A DNA stretch of 64,000 nt from the NCBI GenBank assembly GCA_002835675.1, contig PIZR01000005.1, positions 276,599 through 340,598 on the forward strand. The letters run 5' to 3'. Below, piece by piece: positions 48,338 through 58,022 of this stretch (positions within the stretch are counted from its first letter, which is position 1; the number at the start of each line of letters is the position of its first letter). The translations under genes were made by a program, and so were the position numbers. This stretch comes from Bacillus sp. BA3 (GTDB lineage: Bacteria > Bacillota > Bacilli > Bacillales > DSM-1321). The notes below the pieces were generated by a model. The model did not search any database. It was not told the origin of the DNA and saw only the letters and a program-made list of their open reading frames with translations.

Positions 48338-50008
48338 TTGGGTAAAGATAAAAATAATGGAATAAAAGTGATTTCTCTTGGAGGACAAGGGGAACTTGGT
48401 AAAAATATGTACGTCATTGAGGTGAACGAGGACATCTATCTTCTTGATGCAGGGTTAATGCTGCCAGAAGACGAAATGCTCGGAATCGATGCGGTTATCC
48501 CAGATATTTCGTATTTGATGGATAATAAGGAACGGGTGCAGGGAATATTCATTTCCCATGGTCATGAAGACCATATGGGAGCGCTTGCTTATGTCTTGAA
48601 ATATTTGCCGGTCCCTGTTTATGGAACAAAGCTTACTCTTGCTTTAATCAAAACGAAATTAAAGGAAGATGGCTTTAACGGCCGGGCGACATTCACTGAA
48701 ATCGATTCGGATTCTCTTTTAAGTTTCCCTCAAGCAGCTGTGTCTTTTTTCCGGACAAATCATAGTATTCCTGATTCCGTCGGAGTCGTGATCCACACTC
48801 GTGAAGGTGCAATCGTTTATACAGGGGATTTCAAATTCGATCAAGCAGCAACAGATCTATATAAACCGGAAATCGGTAAAATGGCCGGTATCGGTGAAGA
48901 AGGTGTCTTATGCTTGCTTTCGGATAGTACCGGAGCCGAGAGGCCAGGTTATACGACATCAGAAGCAGTTGTGGCCAAAGATATTACAGAGGTATTTCAT
49001 GCTGCCTCCGGAAGGATCATCGTTGCGTGCTTCGCTTCGAATATCAACCGGATTCAACATGTTTTCAATGCAGCGGCAGCAAGTCGCAGAAAAGTGGCAG
49101 TCGTAGGGAAAAGCCTGCAACGCGTTTATGAAACAGCCTTGAACCTTGGCTACTTAAAGGTCGAAGAAGAGCTGATAATCCCAATTAATGAAATTAGCCA
49201 GTATGACGACCGTGAAATCGTCGTATTATCGACTGGTCATCAGGGGGAACCTATCGCGGCACTTCAAAAAATGGCAAAACAGACCCATAAGCAGGTGACC
49301 ATCAAAAAGGGAGACACAGTTTTGATCAGTGCATCACCCTTACAGGGCGGCGAACTTATTTTATCCAAAACCGTCGATTTGCTATACAGGGTAGGTGCGG
49401 AAGTGGTATCTGCTAATAAATATAAAGTGCACGTAACGGGTCATGGCAGCCAGGAAGAACTGAAAATGATGATCAATTTGATGAATCCTAAATTCCTCAT
49501 CCCTGTACATGGGGAATACCGCCATTTATATGCCCATCAAAAAGTTGGGATTGCAGCGGGGATTAAGCGTGAAAACATCATCATTGCCGAAAAAGGTGAT
49601 GTCATCGAACTTAAGGGCAATAAAATGGGCCTTTCCGGCAAAGTCTCTGCAGGAAATATCTTGATAGATGGCAGCGGTGTTGGAGATGTAGGTAATATCG
49701 TTCTTCGTGATCGGCGCTTGTTATCCCAGGATGGCATTTTGATTGTAGTGGTCACGTTGAACCGTCAGGATAAAAGCATTGCAGCTGGCCCTGAAATCAT
49801 TTCAAGGGGCTTCGTATATGTTCGCGAATCAGAGAAAATGATCGGCGAAGCAACTGAAATAGTAAGTGAAATCGTAAAGAAAAATGGGTCGCGCCAACCA
49901 TTTGATTGGTCCACGCTGAAGCAGGAAATGCGTGATGCGTTAAACCAATTCTTCTATGAAAAAACGAAACGCCGTCCAATGATTTTACCGATCATCATGG
50001 AATATTAA
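48338..50008 (+). CDS. rnjB: Ribonuclease J2
   Basis: 556 aa, TTG start after TTAAGGAGGA. Beta-CASP metallo-beta-lactamase RNase with 5'-3' exo- and endonuclease activity; forms a complex with RNase J1. The zinc motif H74-G-H76-E-D78-H79 (SHGHEDHMGAL) is intact. Beta-CASP features include DSTGAERPGYTTSE, VACFASNINRIQ and ILSTGHQGEP-type VVLSTGHQGEP. Assigned as J2 rather than J1 from its place after dapA, where B. subtilis carries rnjB (ymfA). Confidence 0.92.
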   Translation: MGKDKNNGIKVISLGGQGELGKNMYVIEVNEDIYLLDAGLMLPEDEMLGIDAVIPDISYLMDNKERVQGIFISHGHEDHMGALAYVLKYLPVPVYGTKLTLALIKTKLKEDGFNGRATFTEIDSDSLLSFPQAAVSFFRTNHSIPDSVGVVIHTREGAIVYTGDFKFDQAATDLYKPEIGKMAGIGEEGVLCLLSDSTGAERPGYTTSEAVVAKDITEVFHAASGRIIVACFASNINRIQHVFNAAAASRRKVAVVGKSLQRVYETALNLGYLKVEEELIIPINEISQYDDREIVVLSTGHQGEPIAALQKMAKQTHKQVTIKKGDTVLISASPLQGGELILSKTVDLLYRVGAEVVSANKYKVHVTGHGSQEELKMMINLMNPKFLIPVHGEYRHLYAHQKVGIAAGIKRENIIIAEKGDVIELKGNKMGLSGKVSAGNILIDGSGVGDVGNIVLRDRRLLSQDGILIVVVTLNRQDKSIAAGPEIISRGFVYVRESEKMIGEATEIVSEIVKKNGSRQPFDWSTLKQEMRDALNQFFYEKTKRRPMILPIIMEY

Positions 50009-50013
50009 GTAAG

Positions 50014-50047
50014 GAACCCCTGATTTAACAGTCAGGGGTTCTTTTTC
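50014..50047 (+). terminator. Intrinsic terminator after rnjB
   Basis: Perfect 10-bp stem GAACCCCTGA (50014-50023) / TCAGGGGTTC (50032-50041), then TTTTTC. Confidence 0.92.
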
Positions 50048-50135
50048 TGTTTCAAACCTCTAATATCTTGAAGAATGAAGTCCGAGTCTCGAGACATAAT
50101 AAAGCTATAGGCTATAAGAGAAAGGGGTTGGCATA

Positions 50136-50882
50136 GTGGATAATGCACCATTACCAAATGAAAATGAAGGCAAGCAGGAAGGTAAGAATTCAACTTTAAT
50201 CGAGAAAATTCAGCAGCTGGGAGCTACCAATGTTCCACAACTATCTCAGGACTCAAAAATCCATTGTTTGACGATCATTGGACAAATTGAAGGACATATG
50301 CAGCTGCCGCCTCAAAATAAAACGACCAAATATGAACATGTTATTCCGCAAATTGTGGCAATTGAACAAAATCCCAATATAGAGGGGCTGCTAGTCATTT
50401 TAAATACAGTCGGAGGAGATGTCGAAGCGGGACTAGCCATCGCAGAAATGCTGGCTTCGCTTTCAAAGCCATCCGTTTCGATTGTGCTTGGGGGAGGTCA
50501 CTCGATCGGTGTGCCGATTGCAGTTTCGTGTGACCATAGCTATATTGCTGAAACAGCAACGATGACGATTCATCCCATTCGTTTGACAGGTCTGGTCATT
50601 GGCGTGCCTCAAACCTTTGAATACTTGGATAAAATGCAGGAAAGAGTCATCAAGTTTGTTACGCGGCACTCCAATGTTACGGAAGAAAGTTTTAAGGATT
50701 TAATGTTTGCTAAAGGAAATTTAACTCGAGATATCGGTACGAATGTCATTGGGGCCGAGGCAGTTGAAATCGGAATGATCGATGATGTAGGAGGAGTAGG
50801 CCAGGCCATGAGAAAACTGAATAGCTTCATGGAAGAAAGAAGGCCAAAAATTGCCGGGGAAGAGGAGGGGCTTCTGCAATGA
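50136..50882 (+). CDS. tepA: TepA/YmfB, ClpP-fold serine protease
   Basis: 248 aa, GTG start after AAAGGGGTTGG. ClpP/crotonase-fold translocation-enhancing protease of Firmicutes. Nucleophile S123 in [13 protein letters not shown] and the downstream His-containing [11 protein letters not shown] fit a Ser-His arrangement. [17 protein letters not shown] is the oxyanion-side segment. B. subtilis TepA has been linked to degradation of small spore proteins and signal peptides. It overlaps ylzJ by 4 nt. Confidence 0.92.
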   Translation: MDNAPLPNENEGKQEGKNSTLIEKIQQLGATNVPQLSQDSKIHCLTIIGQIEGHMQLPPQNKTTKYEHVIPQIVAIEQNPNIEGLLVILNTVGGDVEAGLAIAEMLASLSKPSVSIVLGGGHSIGVPIAVSCDHSYIAETATMTIHPIRLTGLVIGVPQTFEYLDKMQERVIKFVTRHSNVTEESFKDLMFAKGNLTRDIGTNVIGAEAVEIGMIDDVGGVGQAMRKLNSFMEERRPKIAGEEEGLLQ

Positions 50883-51106
50883 CGCTTTATACGATCGTTC
50901 CTGAAGAAATAATTTTTCCTCATCATCATGAGAAGACGGCAAATTTAATAGAAATGATCTATAATGGTGTACATGTTATGGTTGAGCATGACGGGGGCCG
51001 CACATTTCGCATTGATCGAATTGTGAGCACGGATCCTGAAGATTATATGAATGTACACATTCAGCCAGGAGCTGTCATAAATGTGTTCGAACAGATGAAT
51101 CCTTAG
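50879..51106 (+). CDS. ylzJ: YlzJ-like small protein
   Basis: 75 aa, starts in the tepA stop (ATGA). Short protein found between tepA and spoIIIE in Bacillus: [12 protein letters not shown], then [20 protein letters not shown]. No membrane segment or catalytic motif seen. Tight coupling suggests cooperation with TepA, but function is unknown. Confidence 0.85.
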   Translation: MTLYTIVPEEIIFPHHHEKTANLIEMIYNGVHVMVEHDGGRTFRIDRIVSTDPEDYMNVHIQPGAVINVFEQMNP

Positions 51107-51153
51107 TAAAAAAGACTAACTGAGGTAAATTATGATATACTGGAATGAAAATC

Positions 51154-51176
51154 AGCAGCCGCTTGGCTGCTTTATT
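51154..51176 (+). terminator. Hairpin terminator after ylzJ
   Basis: AGCAGCC (51154-51160), GCTT, GGCTGCT (51165-51171), then TTATTC. An extended -10-like TGATATACT at 51133-51141 lies just upstream, so the hairpin could instead belong to a short leader. Confidence 0.6.
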
Positions 51177-51222
51177 CATTATGTGGCAAATTGTCCGCTA
51201 AGAATAAATGGTACATATATCA

Positions 51223-51251
51223 AGGACAGGCTCAAATTTATTTGGTATAAT
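51223..51251 (+). promoter_or_regulatory. Sigma-A promoter for spoIIIE
   Basis: AGGACA (51223-51228), 17-nt spacer, extended -10 TGGTATAAT (51243-51251). Confidence 0.6.
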
Positions 51252-51342
51252 CAGTGAGCGAACGTTTGTTTCCTGAAGGGAAATCATGTAGTGATGTTGA
51301 ATAGGAAAGTTAGAATAGTTTCATGAAGAATCAGGTGATATT

Positions 51343-53673
51343 ATGGCAAAGAAGAAACGCAGAAAAAAGAATAGTACAGAGAAGTTAAAACTAACGCTTA
51401 AATATGAATTGATCGGCCTCACTTTAATAGGCTTGGCCATCATTGCCATTGCCAAGCTTGGAGCAGTTGGAAATGGGACGGTCTTTTTAATCCGCTTCTT
51501 CATGGGGGAATGGTATATCCTCTTTTTGTTGGGAGCAATCGCAGCTGGGTTCTATTTGATGATAAAGAGGGAGGTCCCTTACCTGTTAAAACGGCAATTC
51601 GTCGGGATGTATTTCCTTGTTGCGAGCATGCTCCTACTAAGTCATGTGACGCTGTTCAACATGCTTGCAGACGGAGGACCGTTCACGAAGCCCAGCGTCA
51701 TTTCGAATACATGGGAGCTATTCTGGATGGAAGTGACCGGCAAGGCCAGCACAAAGGACCTTGGGGGCGGTATGATTGGGGCGATATTATTTGCAGCCTC
51801 ATACTTTTTATTCGACGAAGCTGGATCGAAAATCGTTTCATTCCTTTTTATCATTGTAGGTGCCGTCCTATTGACCGGGAAAACGTTAGGCGAAACCCTC
51901 GGGAAGTTTTTCATGGGTCTTGGCGGCTTTTTCAAAAAGCAATGGTCTGCATTCATTGATGATATGAGAACATGGAATGAAGACAAAAAAGAAAAGAAAA
52001 AGAATCCGGTTAAAAAGAAGAAACGGGAAAAAGAACCGGTTGAAGAAACGGATCAGCCCCTTCTGCAAGAAGAGGATACACAGCAAATGGCGACGGAGCG
52101 GATCATTTCCAGCTTTGCTGATAAAGCCTATAGCGACGAAGACGAAATAATTCCGGTCGTTACGGAACCTGCCGCTGATAATAAAGAGGACCAGGATGAT
52201 GCCGTTCCGCCTATGAATTTTACGGAAGTGGAGAATAAAGAATATCTTTTACCGCCTCTTTCTTTATTATTGCAGCCCAAAAAAACGGACCAAAGCGGAG
52301 AATACCAATTGATCCATGAAAATGCGGCTAAGCTTGAGCGCACCTTTCATAGCTTTGGAGTGAAAGCTAGGGTCACTCAAGTACATTTAGGCCCAGCCGT
52401 AACCAAATACGAAGTTCATCCGGACGTAGGGGTGAAGGTAAGTAAAATTGTCAGCCTATCCGATGACTTGGCCCTTGCACTGGCCGCAAAGGATATTAGA
52501 ATCGAAGCTCCGATTCCCGGAAAATCGGCTATCGGAATAGAAGTGCCCAACTCCGAAGTGGCGATGGTGTCATTAAGGGAAGTTTTAGAGGCCAAGGAAG
52601 TTGACAAGCCTGACGCAAAACTGCAAATAGGCCTAGGTCGGAACATTTCCGGTGAAGCGGTTAAGGCGGAGCTCAATAAAATGCCGCATTTACTAGTGGC
52701 TGGTGCTACTGGCAGCGGGAAATCCGTTTGTATCAACGGGATTATCACGAGCATCCTGATGCGGGCAAAACCGCATGAAGTGAAAATGATGATGATCGAT
52801 CCAAAAATGGTGGAGCTGAATGTCTATAATGGAATTCCCCACTTACTCGCACCTGTAGTGACAAATCCAAAGAAAGCTGCACAGGCTTTGCAAAAAGTGG
52901 TCAGTGAAATGGAAAGGCGCTATGAGCTATTTTCTCATTCCGGTACGCGTAATATTGAAGGCTACAATGATTATATTAACCGATATAACATCGAAGAAGA
53001 TGCCAAACAACCGCTCTTGCCTTATATCGTAGTCATTGTCGATGAGCTGGCGGATTTAATGATGGTCGCCTCAAATGATGTAGAGGATGCCATCACACGG
53101 CTTGCGCAAATGGCACGTGCCGCGGGCATCCACTTGATAATTGCCACTCAGCGGCCATCCGTAGATGTAATTACAGGGGTCATTAAAGCGAACATCCCAT
53201 CTCGGATTGCTTTTAGTGTCTCATCAATGACTGATTCGAGAACGATCCTCGACATGGGCGGAGCTGAAAAACTGTTAGGCCGGGGTGACATGCTCTTCCT
53301 GCCTGCAGGAGCTTCAAAACCGGTTCGCGTCCAAGGTGCCTTTTTATCCGACAATGAAGTCGAGGAAGTTGTCACATATGTCATTTCGCAGCAAAAAGCA
53401 CAATACAACGAAGAGATGATACCCGATGAAATTGCAGAAACTTCAAATGGTGAAGTCGAAGATGATTTATATGGGGATGCCGTGTCCTTGATCGTAGAAA
53501 TGCAGACTGCATCGGTTTCCATGCTGCAGCGCCGTTTCCGGATTGGCTATACGCGGGCAGCGAGATTGATTGATGAAATGGAAGCGAGGGGAATTGTCGG
53601 TCCATATGAAGGCAGTAAACCACGTAATGTATTGGTCACTAAAGATGAACAGGATGAAGCGCATTCATCATAA
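51343..53673 (+). CDS. spoIIIE: SpoIIIE DNA translocase (FtsK family)
   Basis: 776 aa. Pumps the chromosome into the forespore through the division septum. Four membrane helices in residues 20-170, an acidic/basic linker (about 205-310), then the hexameric motor: Walker A GATGSGKS at 454-461 (K460), Walker [10 protein letters not shown] with D567/E568, and [20 protein letters not shown]. The C-terminal gamma winged-helix (about 700-765, [20 protein letters not shown]) reads SRS orientation sequences. In B. subtilis spoIIIE lies at this site; FtsK/SftA paralogues are elsewhere. Confidence 0.97.
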   Translation: MAKKKRRKKNSTEKLKLTLKYELIGLTLIGLAIIAIAKLGAVGNGTVFLIRFFMGEWYILFLLGAIAAGFYLMIKREVPYLLKRQFVGMYFLVASMLLLSHVTLFNMLADGGPFTKPSVISNTWELFWMEVTGKASTKDLGGGMIGAILFAASYFLFDEAGSKIVSFLFIIVGAVLLTGKTLGETLGKFFMGLGGFFKKQWSAFIDDMRTWNEDKKEKKKNPVKKKKREKEPVEETDQPLLQEEDTQQMATERIISSFADKAYSDEDEIIPVVTEPAADNKEDQDDAVPPMNFTEVENKEYLLPPLSLLLQPKKTDQSGEYQLIHENAAKLERTFHSFGVKARVTQVHLGPAVTKYEVHPDVGVKVSKIVSLSDDLALALAAKDIRIEAPIPGKSAIGIEVPNSEVAMVSLREVLEAKEVDKPDAKLQIGLGRNISGEAVKAELNKMPHLLVAGATGSGKSVCINGIITSILMRAKPHEVKMMMIDPKMVELNVYNGIPHLLAPVVTNPKKAAQALQKVVSEMERRYELFSHSGTRNIEGYNDYINRYNIEEDAKQPLLPYIVVIVDELADLMMVASNDVEDAITRLAQMARAAGIHLIIATQRPSVDVITGVIKANIPSRIAFSVSSMTDSRTILDMGGAEKLLGRGDMLFLPAGASKPVRVQGAFLSDNEVEEVVTYVISQQKAQYNEEMIPDEIAETSNGEVEDDLYGDAVSLIVEMQTASVSMLQRRFRIGYTRAARLIDEMEARGIVGPYEGSKPRNVLVTKDEQDEAHSS

Positions 53674-53675
53674 GT

Positions 53676-53704
53676 AAAAAAACCGGGCAGCAGCCCGGTT
53701 TTTT
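53676..53704. terminator. Bidirectional terminator between spoIIIE and the minus-strand gene
   Basis: AAAAAAACCGGGC, AGCA loop, GCCCGGTTTTTT: symmetrical, with A-run on one side and T-run on the other, so it serves both convergent genes. It reaches the stop codon of the minus-strand gene. Confidence 0.92.
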
Positions 53705-54002
53705 AATTATTCATCGCCTCGTCTAAATGTTTAAGGCAGAAGTCGGTAATCATCGCTTCTTCATCTTCTTCTAAATCGAATTCGAGTGCGCCCTCATTAC
53801 CTTTTTCAAAAATATCATATTTAATCAATTTTCCTACTTGCTCTTCCGCTGCAAAAAGCACCCGGATATATAAACCATTTTCTGAAAAGAGCTCATCCTC
53901 TTCAGGCACTTCAATATCCAAGAACAACTCGTAACGTTCCCCGGACAAAATACCAAATGGATCATTCAATTTTTCGATCGTGTATTCTGTAATCTTTAAC
54001 AT
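53703..54002 (-). CDS. Small acidic Bacillus protein, unknown function (DUF6509-like)
   Basis: 99 aa, the only minus-strand gene in the window. Ribosome site GAAGGGATG precedes ATG on the minus strand, and a TATAAT (complement of 54036-54041) lies further upstream. Sequence is acidic in its second half (EGALEFDLEEDEEAMI) and starts ITEYTIEKLNDPFGILSG. From memory it resembles the Bacillus DUF6509 family; no catalytic motif, signal peptide or membrane helix is visible. Function unknown. It is convergent with spoIIIE and divergent from the gntR gene. Confidence 0.75.
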   Translation of the reverse strand: MLKITEYTIEKLNDPFGILSGERYELFLDIEVPEEDELFSENGLYIRVLFAAEEQVGKLIKYDIFEKGNEGALEFDLEEDEEAMITDFCLKHLDEAMNN

Positions 54003-54190
54003 CTTGTGTACATCCCTTCAAAGAAGATAAATCCTATTATACAGGAAAACAGCATCTTGAACAGAGCTGCATTCATTTTGCATTTTCAAAAAAAAATTAT
54101 CTGATTTAGGAGAATAATCGTACAAATTCCGGTGCCTTTTCTAGATTAAAAGACACAGGGAAGGGTAATTTCTCCTAAATTCTTTTAAAG

Positions 54191-54211
54191 TAAATAGTAA
54201 AACACTATTTA
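54191..54211. promoter_or_regulatory. Inverted repeat upstream of the gntR promoter
   Basis: TAAATAGT (54191-54198), 5-nt spacer, ACTATTTA (54204-54211), perfect. It overlaps the position expected for the -35 of the promoter whose -10 is at 54231-54236. Confidence 0.5.
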
Positions 54212-54227
54212 TTTATGTCAAAAAAAA

Positions 54228-54236
54228 TGTTATATT
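54228..54236 (+). promoter_or_regulatory. Extended -10 promoter for gntR
   Basis: TGTTATATT; transcription would begin near 54243. The other parts of 54003-54306 hold the divergent promoter of the minus-strand gene and two inverted repeats; nothing else was recognised. Confidence 0.45.
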
Positions 54237-54261
54237 ATTTTCGATTAGTAGGAATGATTCA

Positions 54262-54279
54262 ACATCAGAGGTCTGATGT
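54262..54279. promoter_or_regulatory. 18-bp palindrome in the gntR leader, candidate operator
   Basis: ACATCAGAGGTCTGATGT: perfect 8-bp arms separated by GG, about 20-37 nt downstream of the predicted start of transcription and 27 nt before the gntR ATG. Suits autoregulation by a dimeric GntR-family protein. Confidence 0.5.
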
Positions 54280-54306
54280 CTTAAGAAATTAGCTGGGGGA
54301 AACTGT

Positions 54307-55032
54307 ATGTCAATAAAATCAGATAGTCGACATTTATATTTGCAGGTCATTGATTACCTGAAGCAGGATATTGAAGCTGGAGTCTATCAGGAAAATGAAA
54401 AATTCCCTTCAGAATTCGATCTTGCAAAAAAATTGGGAGTTAGTAGGGCGACACTTCGAGAAGCGCTGCGAATTTTAGAAGAAGAAAACATCATCATTCG
54501 CCGCCATGGAGTTGGGACTTTCGTCAATCCGAAACCTCGGTTCACTTCAGGTATCGAGCAATTAAAAAGTGTCACGAACATGATTGAAGAGGCAGGAATG
54601 AAACCGGGTACGATTTTCTTAAGCTCGACGGCCCAAGAACCTACAGAAGAGGATATACGCAGGTTTTCGTGTTCGACAGATGAACGCATCGTCATCATCG
54701 AACGAGTAAGGACTGCGAATGGGGAGCCAGTTGTCTACTGTATTGACAAAATTCCTGAATCTATACTATCAGAAAATTTTGACCGTAATGATGAGTCTCT
54801 TTTAGATATTTTGGAAAGAGATGCGCATCGAAAAATTACGCATGCCGTAGCAGAGATTGAGCCTATTGGATATCATGAGAAAGTTTCTCCTATCCTTAAA
54901 TGCTCGCCAGAAGCCGCACTACTCGTTCTAAAGCAGATGCATCTGGATGATTGGGACCAGCCTATCCTGTATTCTGTAAACTACTTTAAAGCCAATATGT
55001 TCAGCTTTCATGTTCTTCGTAAACGTGTGTAG
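54307..55032 (+). CDS. GntR/HutC-family transcriptional regulator (YmfC-like)
   Basis: 241 aa, ATG after AGCTGGGGGA. Winged helix-turn-helix at about 8-75 ([20 protein letters not shown], then [13 protein letters not shown]). The C-terminal ligand domain from about 95 to 235 has the UTRA fold pattern, ending [14 protein letters not shown]. Same slot as B. subtilis ymfC. Here the next genes encode a nucleoside-type ABC importer, so it probably controls that importer and its own gene; the ligand is unknown. Confidence 0.85.
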   Translation: MSIKSDSRHLYLQVIDYLKQDIEAGVYQENEKFPSEFDLAKKLGVSRATLREALRILEEENIIIRRHGVGTFVNPKPRFTSGIEQLKSVTNMIEEAGMKPGTIFLSSTAQEPTEEDIRRFSCSTDERIVIIERVRTANGEPVVYCIDKIPESILSENFDRNDESLLDILERDAHRKITHAVAEIEPIGYHEKVSPILKCSPEAALLVLKQMHLDDWDQPILYSVNYFKANMFSFHVLRKRV

Positions 55033-55056
55033 GTCTTGACTCTGCATACGGGTGAA

Positions 55057-55070
55057 TGCAAGCGTTTGTT
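55057..55070. promoter_or_regulatory. Possible cre (CcpA) site before the BMP gene
   Basis: TGCAAGCGTTTGTT fits TGWAARCGYTWNCW at 12 of 14 positions. No matching promoter was found nearby, so this is tentative. Confidence 0.25.
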
Positions 55071-55193
55071 TCGATTCCGAAAAAGTCGATCAAGCGGATG
55101 CAAAAAAAATTAACGAGAAGTGAAAACGCAAACATGAATGACTTTTCAGAACATTCCTGCTCAAAAAACTATGTAAAACTAGGGGGATAAAAA

Positions 55194-56282
55194 TTGAAAA
55201 AGCGCAAATTAGGACTAGCTCTTTCACTTGTTCTTGCAGCCGGTACGCTACTGGGAGCATGTGGTAACTCAGAGAATGATGATAAAGAATCTTCAAATGG
55301 GAAAAACAAAGATAACTTCACTGTTGCAATGGTAACTGATACTGGCGGCGTGGATGACGAGTCGTTCAACCAATCCGCTTGGAAGGGCATTCAGGAATTC
55401 GGTAAGGATAATGGTCTGGAAAAAGGTAAGGATGGCTACAACTACCTGCAATCTAAATCTGATGCAGATTACGCTAAAAACCTGAATACGCTTGTACGTG
55501 AAGATTACCAACTAATCTATGGTATCGGTTTTCTTTTAGCCGAAGCTGTTGGTGAAGTGGCCGACCAACGTCCGGATTCAAACTTTGCCATCGTGGATAC
55601 AGTTGTAGATAAAAAGAATGTAGCCAGCATCAATTTTAAAGAGCAGCAAGGTTCATTCCTTGTAGGTGTAATTGCCGGTCTGCAAACGAAAACAAACAAG
55701 GTCGGTTTTATCGGCGGAGTTGAATCTGAATTAATCAAGAAATTCGAAGTTGGCTTTAAGGCTGGGGTTTTATCTGTAAATCCGGATGCGAAAGTTGAAG
55801 TTAAATATGCCGGAGATTTCAATAAAGCTGATATCGGTAAATCCACAGCAGGCTCCATGTATTCTTCAGGCATCGATATCATTTATCATGCTGCTGGCGG
55901 AACTGGAAAAGGTGTATTCACTGAAGCAGTCGAGCAAAAGCAAAAAGATCCTAAGAGGGAAATCTATGTTATCGGTGTAGATAGCGACCAAGCTAAATTA
56001 GGGGCAGTTCCTGGAACTGACGACAACATCACACTTACTTCCATGCTAAAACGTGTTGACGTGGCAGTTAAAGACCTTTCCGAGAAAGCGAAAGAAGGAA
56101 ACTTCCCAGGCGGAAAAGTAATTGAGTACGGTATCGAAGAAAATGGTGTAGGCATTTCCGATACAAAAGATAACGTAACAGAAGAATCTTTAAAAGCGGT
56201 CGAAGAGTGGACAGAAAAAATTAAATCAGGTGAATTCGTAGTTCCGGGCACGGATGAAGAATTCGAAAAACTTGATAAATAA
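55194..56282 (+). CDS. BMP-family nucleoside-binding lipoprotein
   Basis: 362 aa, TTG start after AGGGGGAT. Lipoprotein: K-rich n-region, hydrophobic core and lipobox LGAC with C23; a D/N/K-rich linker follows. The mature part is a Med/BmpA-type substrate-binding protein ([39 protein letters not shown]). Family members bind purine nucleosides; similar to B. subtilis NupN. Followed by tandem terminators and then the ABC genes, consistent with excess lipoprotein over transporter. Confidence 0.92.
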   Translation: MKKRKLGLALSLVLAAGTLLGACGNSENDDKESSNGKNKDNFTVAMVTDTGGVDDESFNQSAWKGIQEFGKDNGLEKGKDGYNYLQSKSDADYAKNLNTLVREDYQLIYGIGFLLAEAVGEVADQRPDSNFAIVDTVVDKKNVASINFKEQQGSFLVGVIAGLQTKTNKVGFIGGVESELIKKFEVGFKAGVLSVNPDAKVEVKYAGDFNKADIGKSTAGSMYSSGIDIIYHAAGGTGKGVFTEAVEQKQKDPKREIYVIGVDSDQAKLGAVPGTDDNITLTSMLKRVDVAVKDLSEKAKEGNFPGGKVIEYGIEENGVGISDTKDNVTEESLKAVEEWTEKIKSGEFVVPGTDEEFEKLDK

Positions 56283-56293
56283 TCTCTAATGCC

Positions 56294-56336
56294 AGAAAGA
56301 ATAGGGAGGCGAAGTGCCCTCTATTCTTTCTTTTCC
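56294..56336 (+). terminator. First terminator within the BMP-ABC operon
   Basis: AGAAAGAATAG (56294-56304) pairs exactly with CTATTCTTTCT (56321-56331), GC-rich inner part, then TTTTCC. Confidence 0.8.
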
Positions 56337-56365
56337 AAATTGCTCTTTGCAACTGAAAAATATCG

Positions 56366-56410
56366 AATGAAAAACTATGATAGAATCGTAGTTTTTCATT
56401 TGGTTTTTTT
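56366..56410 (+). terminator. Second terminator within the BMP-ABC operon
   Basis: 16-bp stem 56366-56381 / 56385-56400 (AATGAAAAACTA... / ...TAGTTTTTCATT) with an AGA loop, followed by TGG and seven T. Confidence 0.85.
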
Positions 56411-56486
56411 AAAAAAATCAATAAGCTAGTAGATGCAATTAAATGATTTTAAGAATATTTACACTCATTTTAGGAGTTGATAATAC

Positions 56487-58022
56487 GTGGAATATGTAAT
56501 TGAGATGCTTAATATCCGTAAGGAATTCCCCGGCATCGTCGCAAATGATAACGTTACCCTTCAGGTTAAAAAAGGGGAGATTCACGCATTATTAGGAGAA
56601 AATGGCGCGGGCAAATCCACATTGATGAATGTTTTATTCGGCTTATACCAGCCTGAACAGGGAGAAATCCGTGTGAACGGCAAGCCAGTCAAGATTACCA
56701 GTCCTAACATTGCCAATGATTTAGGGATTGGGATGGTCCATCAGCATTTTATGCTCGTAGACCCCTTTACAGTAACAGAAAATATCATTTTAGGAAAAGA
56801 ACCATCAAAAGCGGGTAAAATCGATTTAAAAGAAGCTAGCGAGGAAGTTAGGAAACTATCGGAACAATATCAGCTTCGTGTTGACCCCTATGCGAAAATT
56901 GCCGATATTTCAATAGGGATGCAGCAGCGTGTCGAGATTCTTAAAACGCTATACCGTGGTGCGGAGATATTGATTTTTGATGAGCCGACAGCTGTATTGA
57001 CTCCTCAAGAAATCAAGGAATTGATTTATATTATGAAAGCCCTTATCAAAGAGGGGAAATCCATCATTTTAATTACACACAAACTTAAGGAAATCATGGA
57101 GGTTTGTGACCGTGTAACGGTAATACGCAAAGGCCAAGGAATTGGTACAGTGAATGTCAACGAAACGAATCCTAACGAATTGGCCAGCTTAATGGTCGGT
57201 AGGGAAGTTCTGTTCAAGACGGAAAAAACGGCAGCTATTCCTTCGGATGTAGTTCTCGAGGTCCGGGAACTGGAAGTCAAGGATTCCCGGGGCGTTTCAG
57301 CTGTTCGGAACTTGGATTTAACTGTCCGTGCAGGAGAAATTGTCGGTATCGCCGGTGTTGATGGAAATGGACAATCCGAACTAATTGAAGCATTGGCTGG
57401 CCTAAGGAAGACAACCGCAGGTTCGATAAAGCTAAATGGAAAAGAAATCAGGAATTTGAAGCCGCGTAAAATCACTGAAGCAGGTGTCGGACATATTCCA
57501 GAAGACAGACATAAGCATGGTTTGGTTCTCGATTACAGCATTGGGGAAAATATTGTCTTGCAAACCTATTATCAAAAGCCTTTTTCAAAAGCTGGTATCT
57601 TGAACTCAAAGAAAATATTTGAAAAGGCCCGTTCACTGATCAAAAGTTACGATGTTCGCACTCCGAGTGAATATACCCCGGCAAGGGCGCTTTCTGGAGG
57701 GAATCAGCAAAAAGCGATCATCGGCCGGGAAGTTGATAGGAACCCGGATTTATTGATTGCCGCACAGCCGACACGCGGCCTTGATGTAGGGGCGATCGAG
57801 TTTATCCATAAACGTCTGATTGAACAGCGAGATGCAGGAAAAGCGGTACTCCTCATATCATTTGAATTGGAAGAAATCATGAATGTGAGCGATAGAATTG
57901 CCGTTATATACGAAGGGGAAATCGTCGCAATAGTCGATCCGAAAGAAACGACTGAACAGGAGCTTGGCCTTCTTATGGCTGGCAGTAAACGGACGGAAGC
58001 AGGGGGAAAACAAAATGTCTAA
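56487..58022 (+). CDS. Nucleoside ABC transporter, dual ATP-binding protein (NupO-like)
   Basis: 511 aa, GTG start after TTAGGAG. Two fused nucleotide-binding domains in the sugar/nucleoside carbohydrate-uptake-2 style. The first has an intact Walker A (GENGAGKST at 37-45), SIGMQQRVEI and Walker B ILIFDEPTAVL. The second is degenerate at Walker A (GVDGNGQSE) but has LSGGNQQKAIIGRE. Such asymmetry is usual for the family. Close in length to B. subtilis NupO (about 510). It overlaps the next gene by 8 nt. Confidence 0.92.
   Translation: MEYVIEMLNIRKEFPGIVANDNVTLQVKKGEIHALLGENGAGKSTLMNVLFGLYQPEQGEIRVNGKPVKITSPNIANDLGIGMVHQHFMLVDPFTVTENIILGKEPSKAGKIDLKEASEEVRKLSEQYQLRVDPYAKIADISIGMQQRVEILKTLYRGAEILIFDEPTAVLTPQEIKELIYIMKALIKEGKSIILITHKLKEIMEVCDRVTVIRKGQGIGTVNVNETNPNELASLMVGREVLFKTEKTAAIPSDVVLEVRELEVKDSRGVSAVRNLDLTVRAGEIVGIAGVDGNGQSELIEALAGLRKTTAGSIKLNGKEIRNLKPRKITEAGVGHIPEDRHKHGLVLDYSIGENIVLQTYYQKPFSKAGILNSKKIFEKARSLIKSYDVRTPSEYTPARALSGGNQQKAIIGREVDRNPDLLIAAQPTRGLDVGAIEFIHKRLIEQRDAGKAVLLISFELEEIMNVSDRIAVIYEGEIVAIVDPKETTEQELGLLMAGSKRTEAGGKQNV

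Noticed and set aside
57026..57475. 149-codon open frame on the minus strand inside the ABC ATPase gene
   Set aside because: It lies wholly inside a well-supported gene, has no ribosome site, and its composition is that of an antisense shadow. The same applies to long antisense frames at 13290-13772 and 44715-45179.
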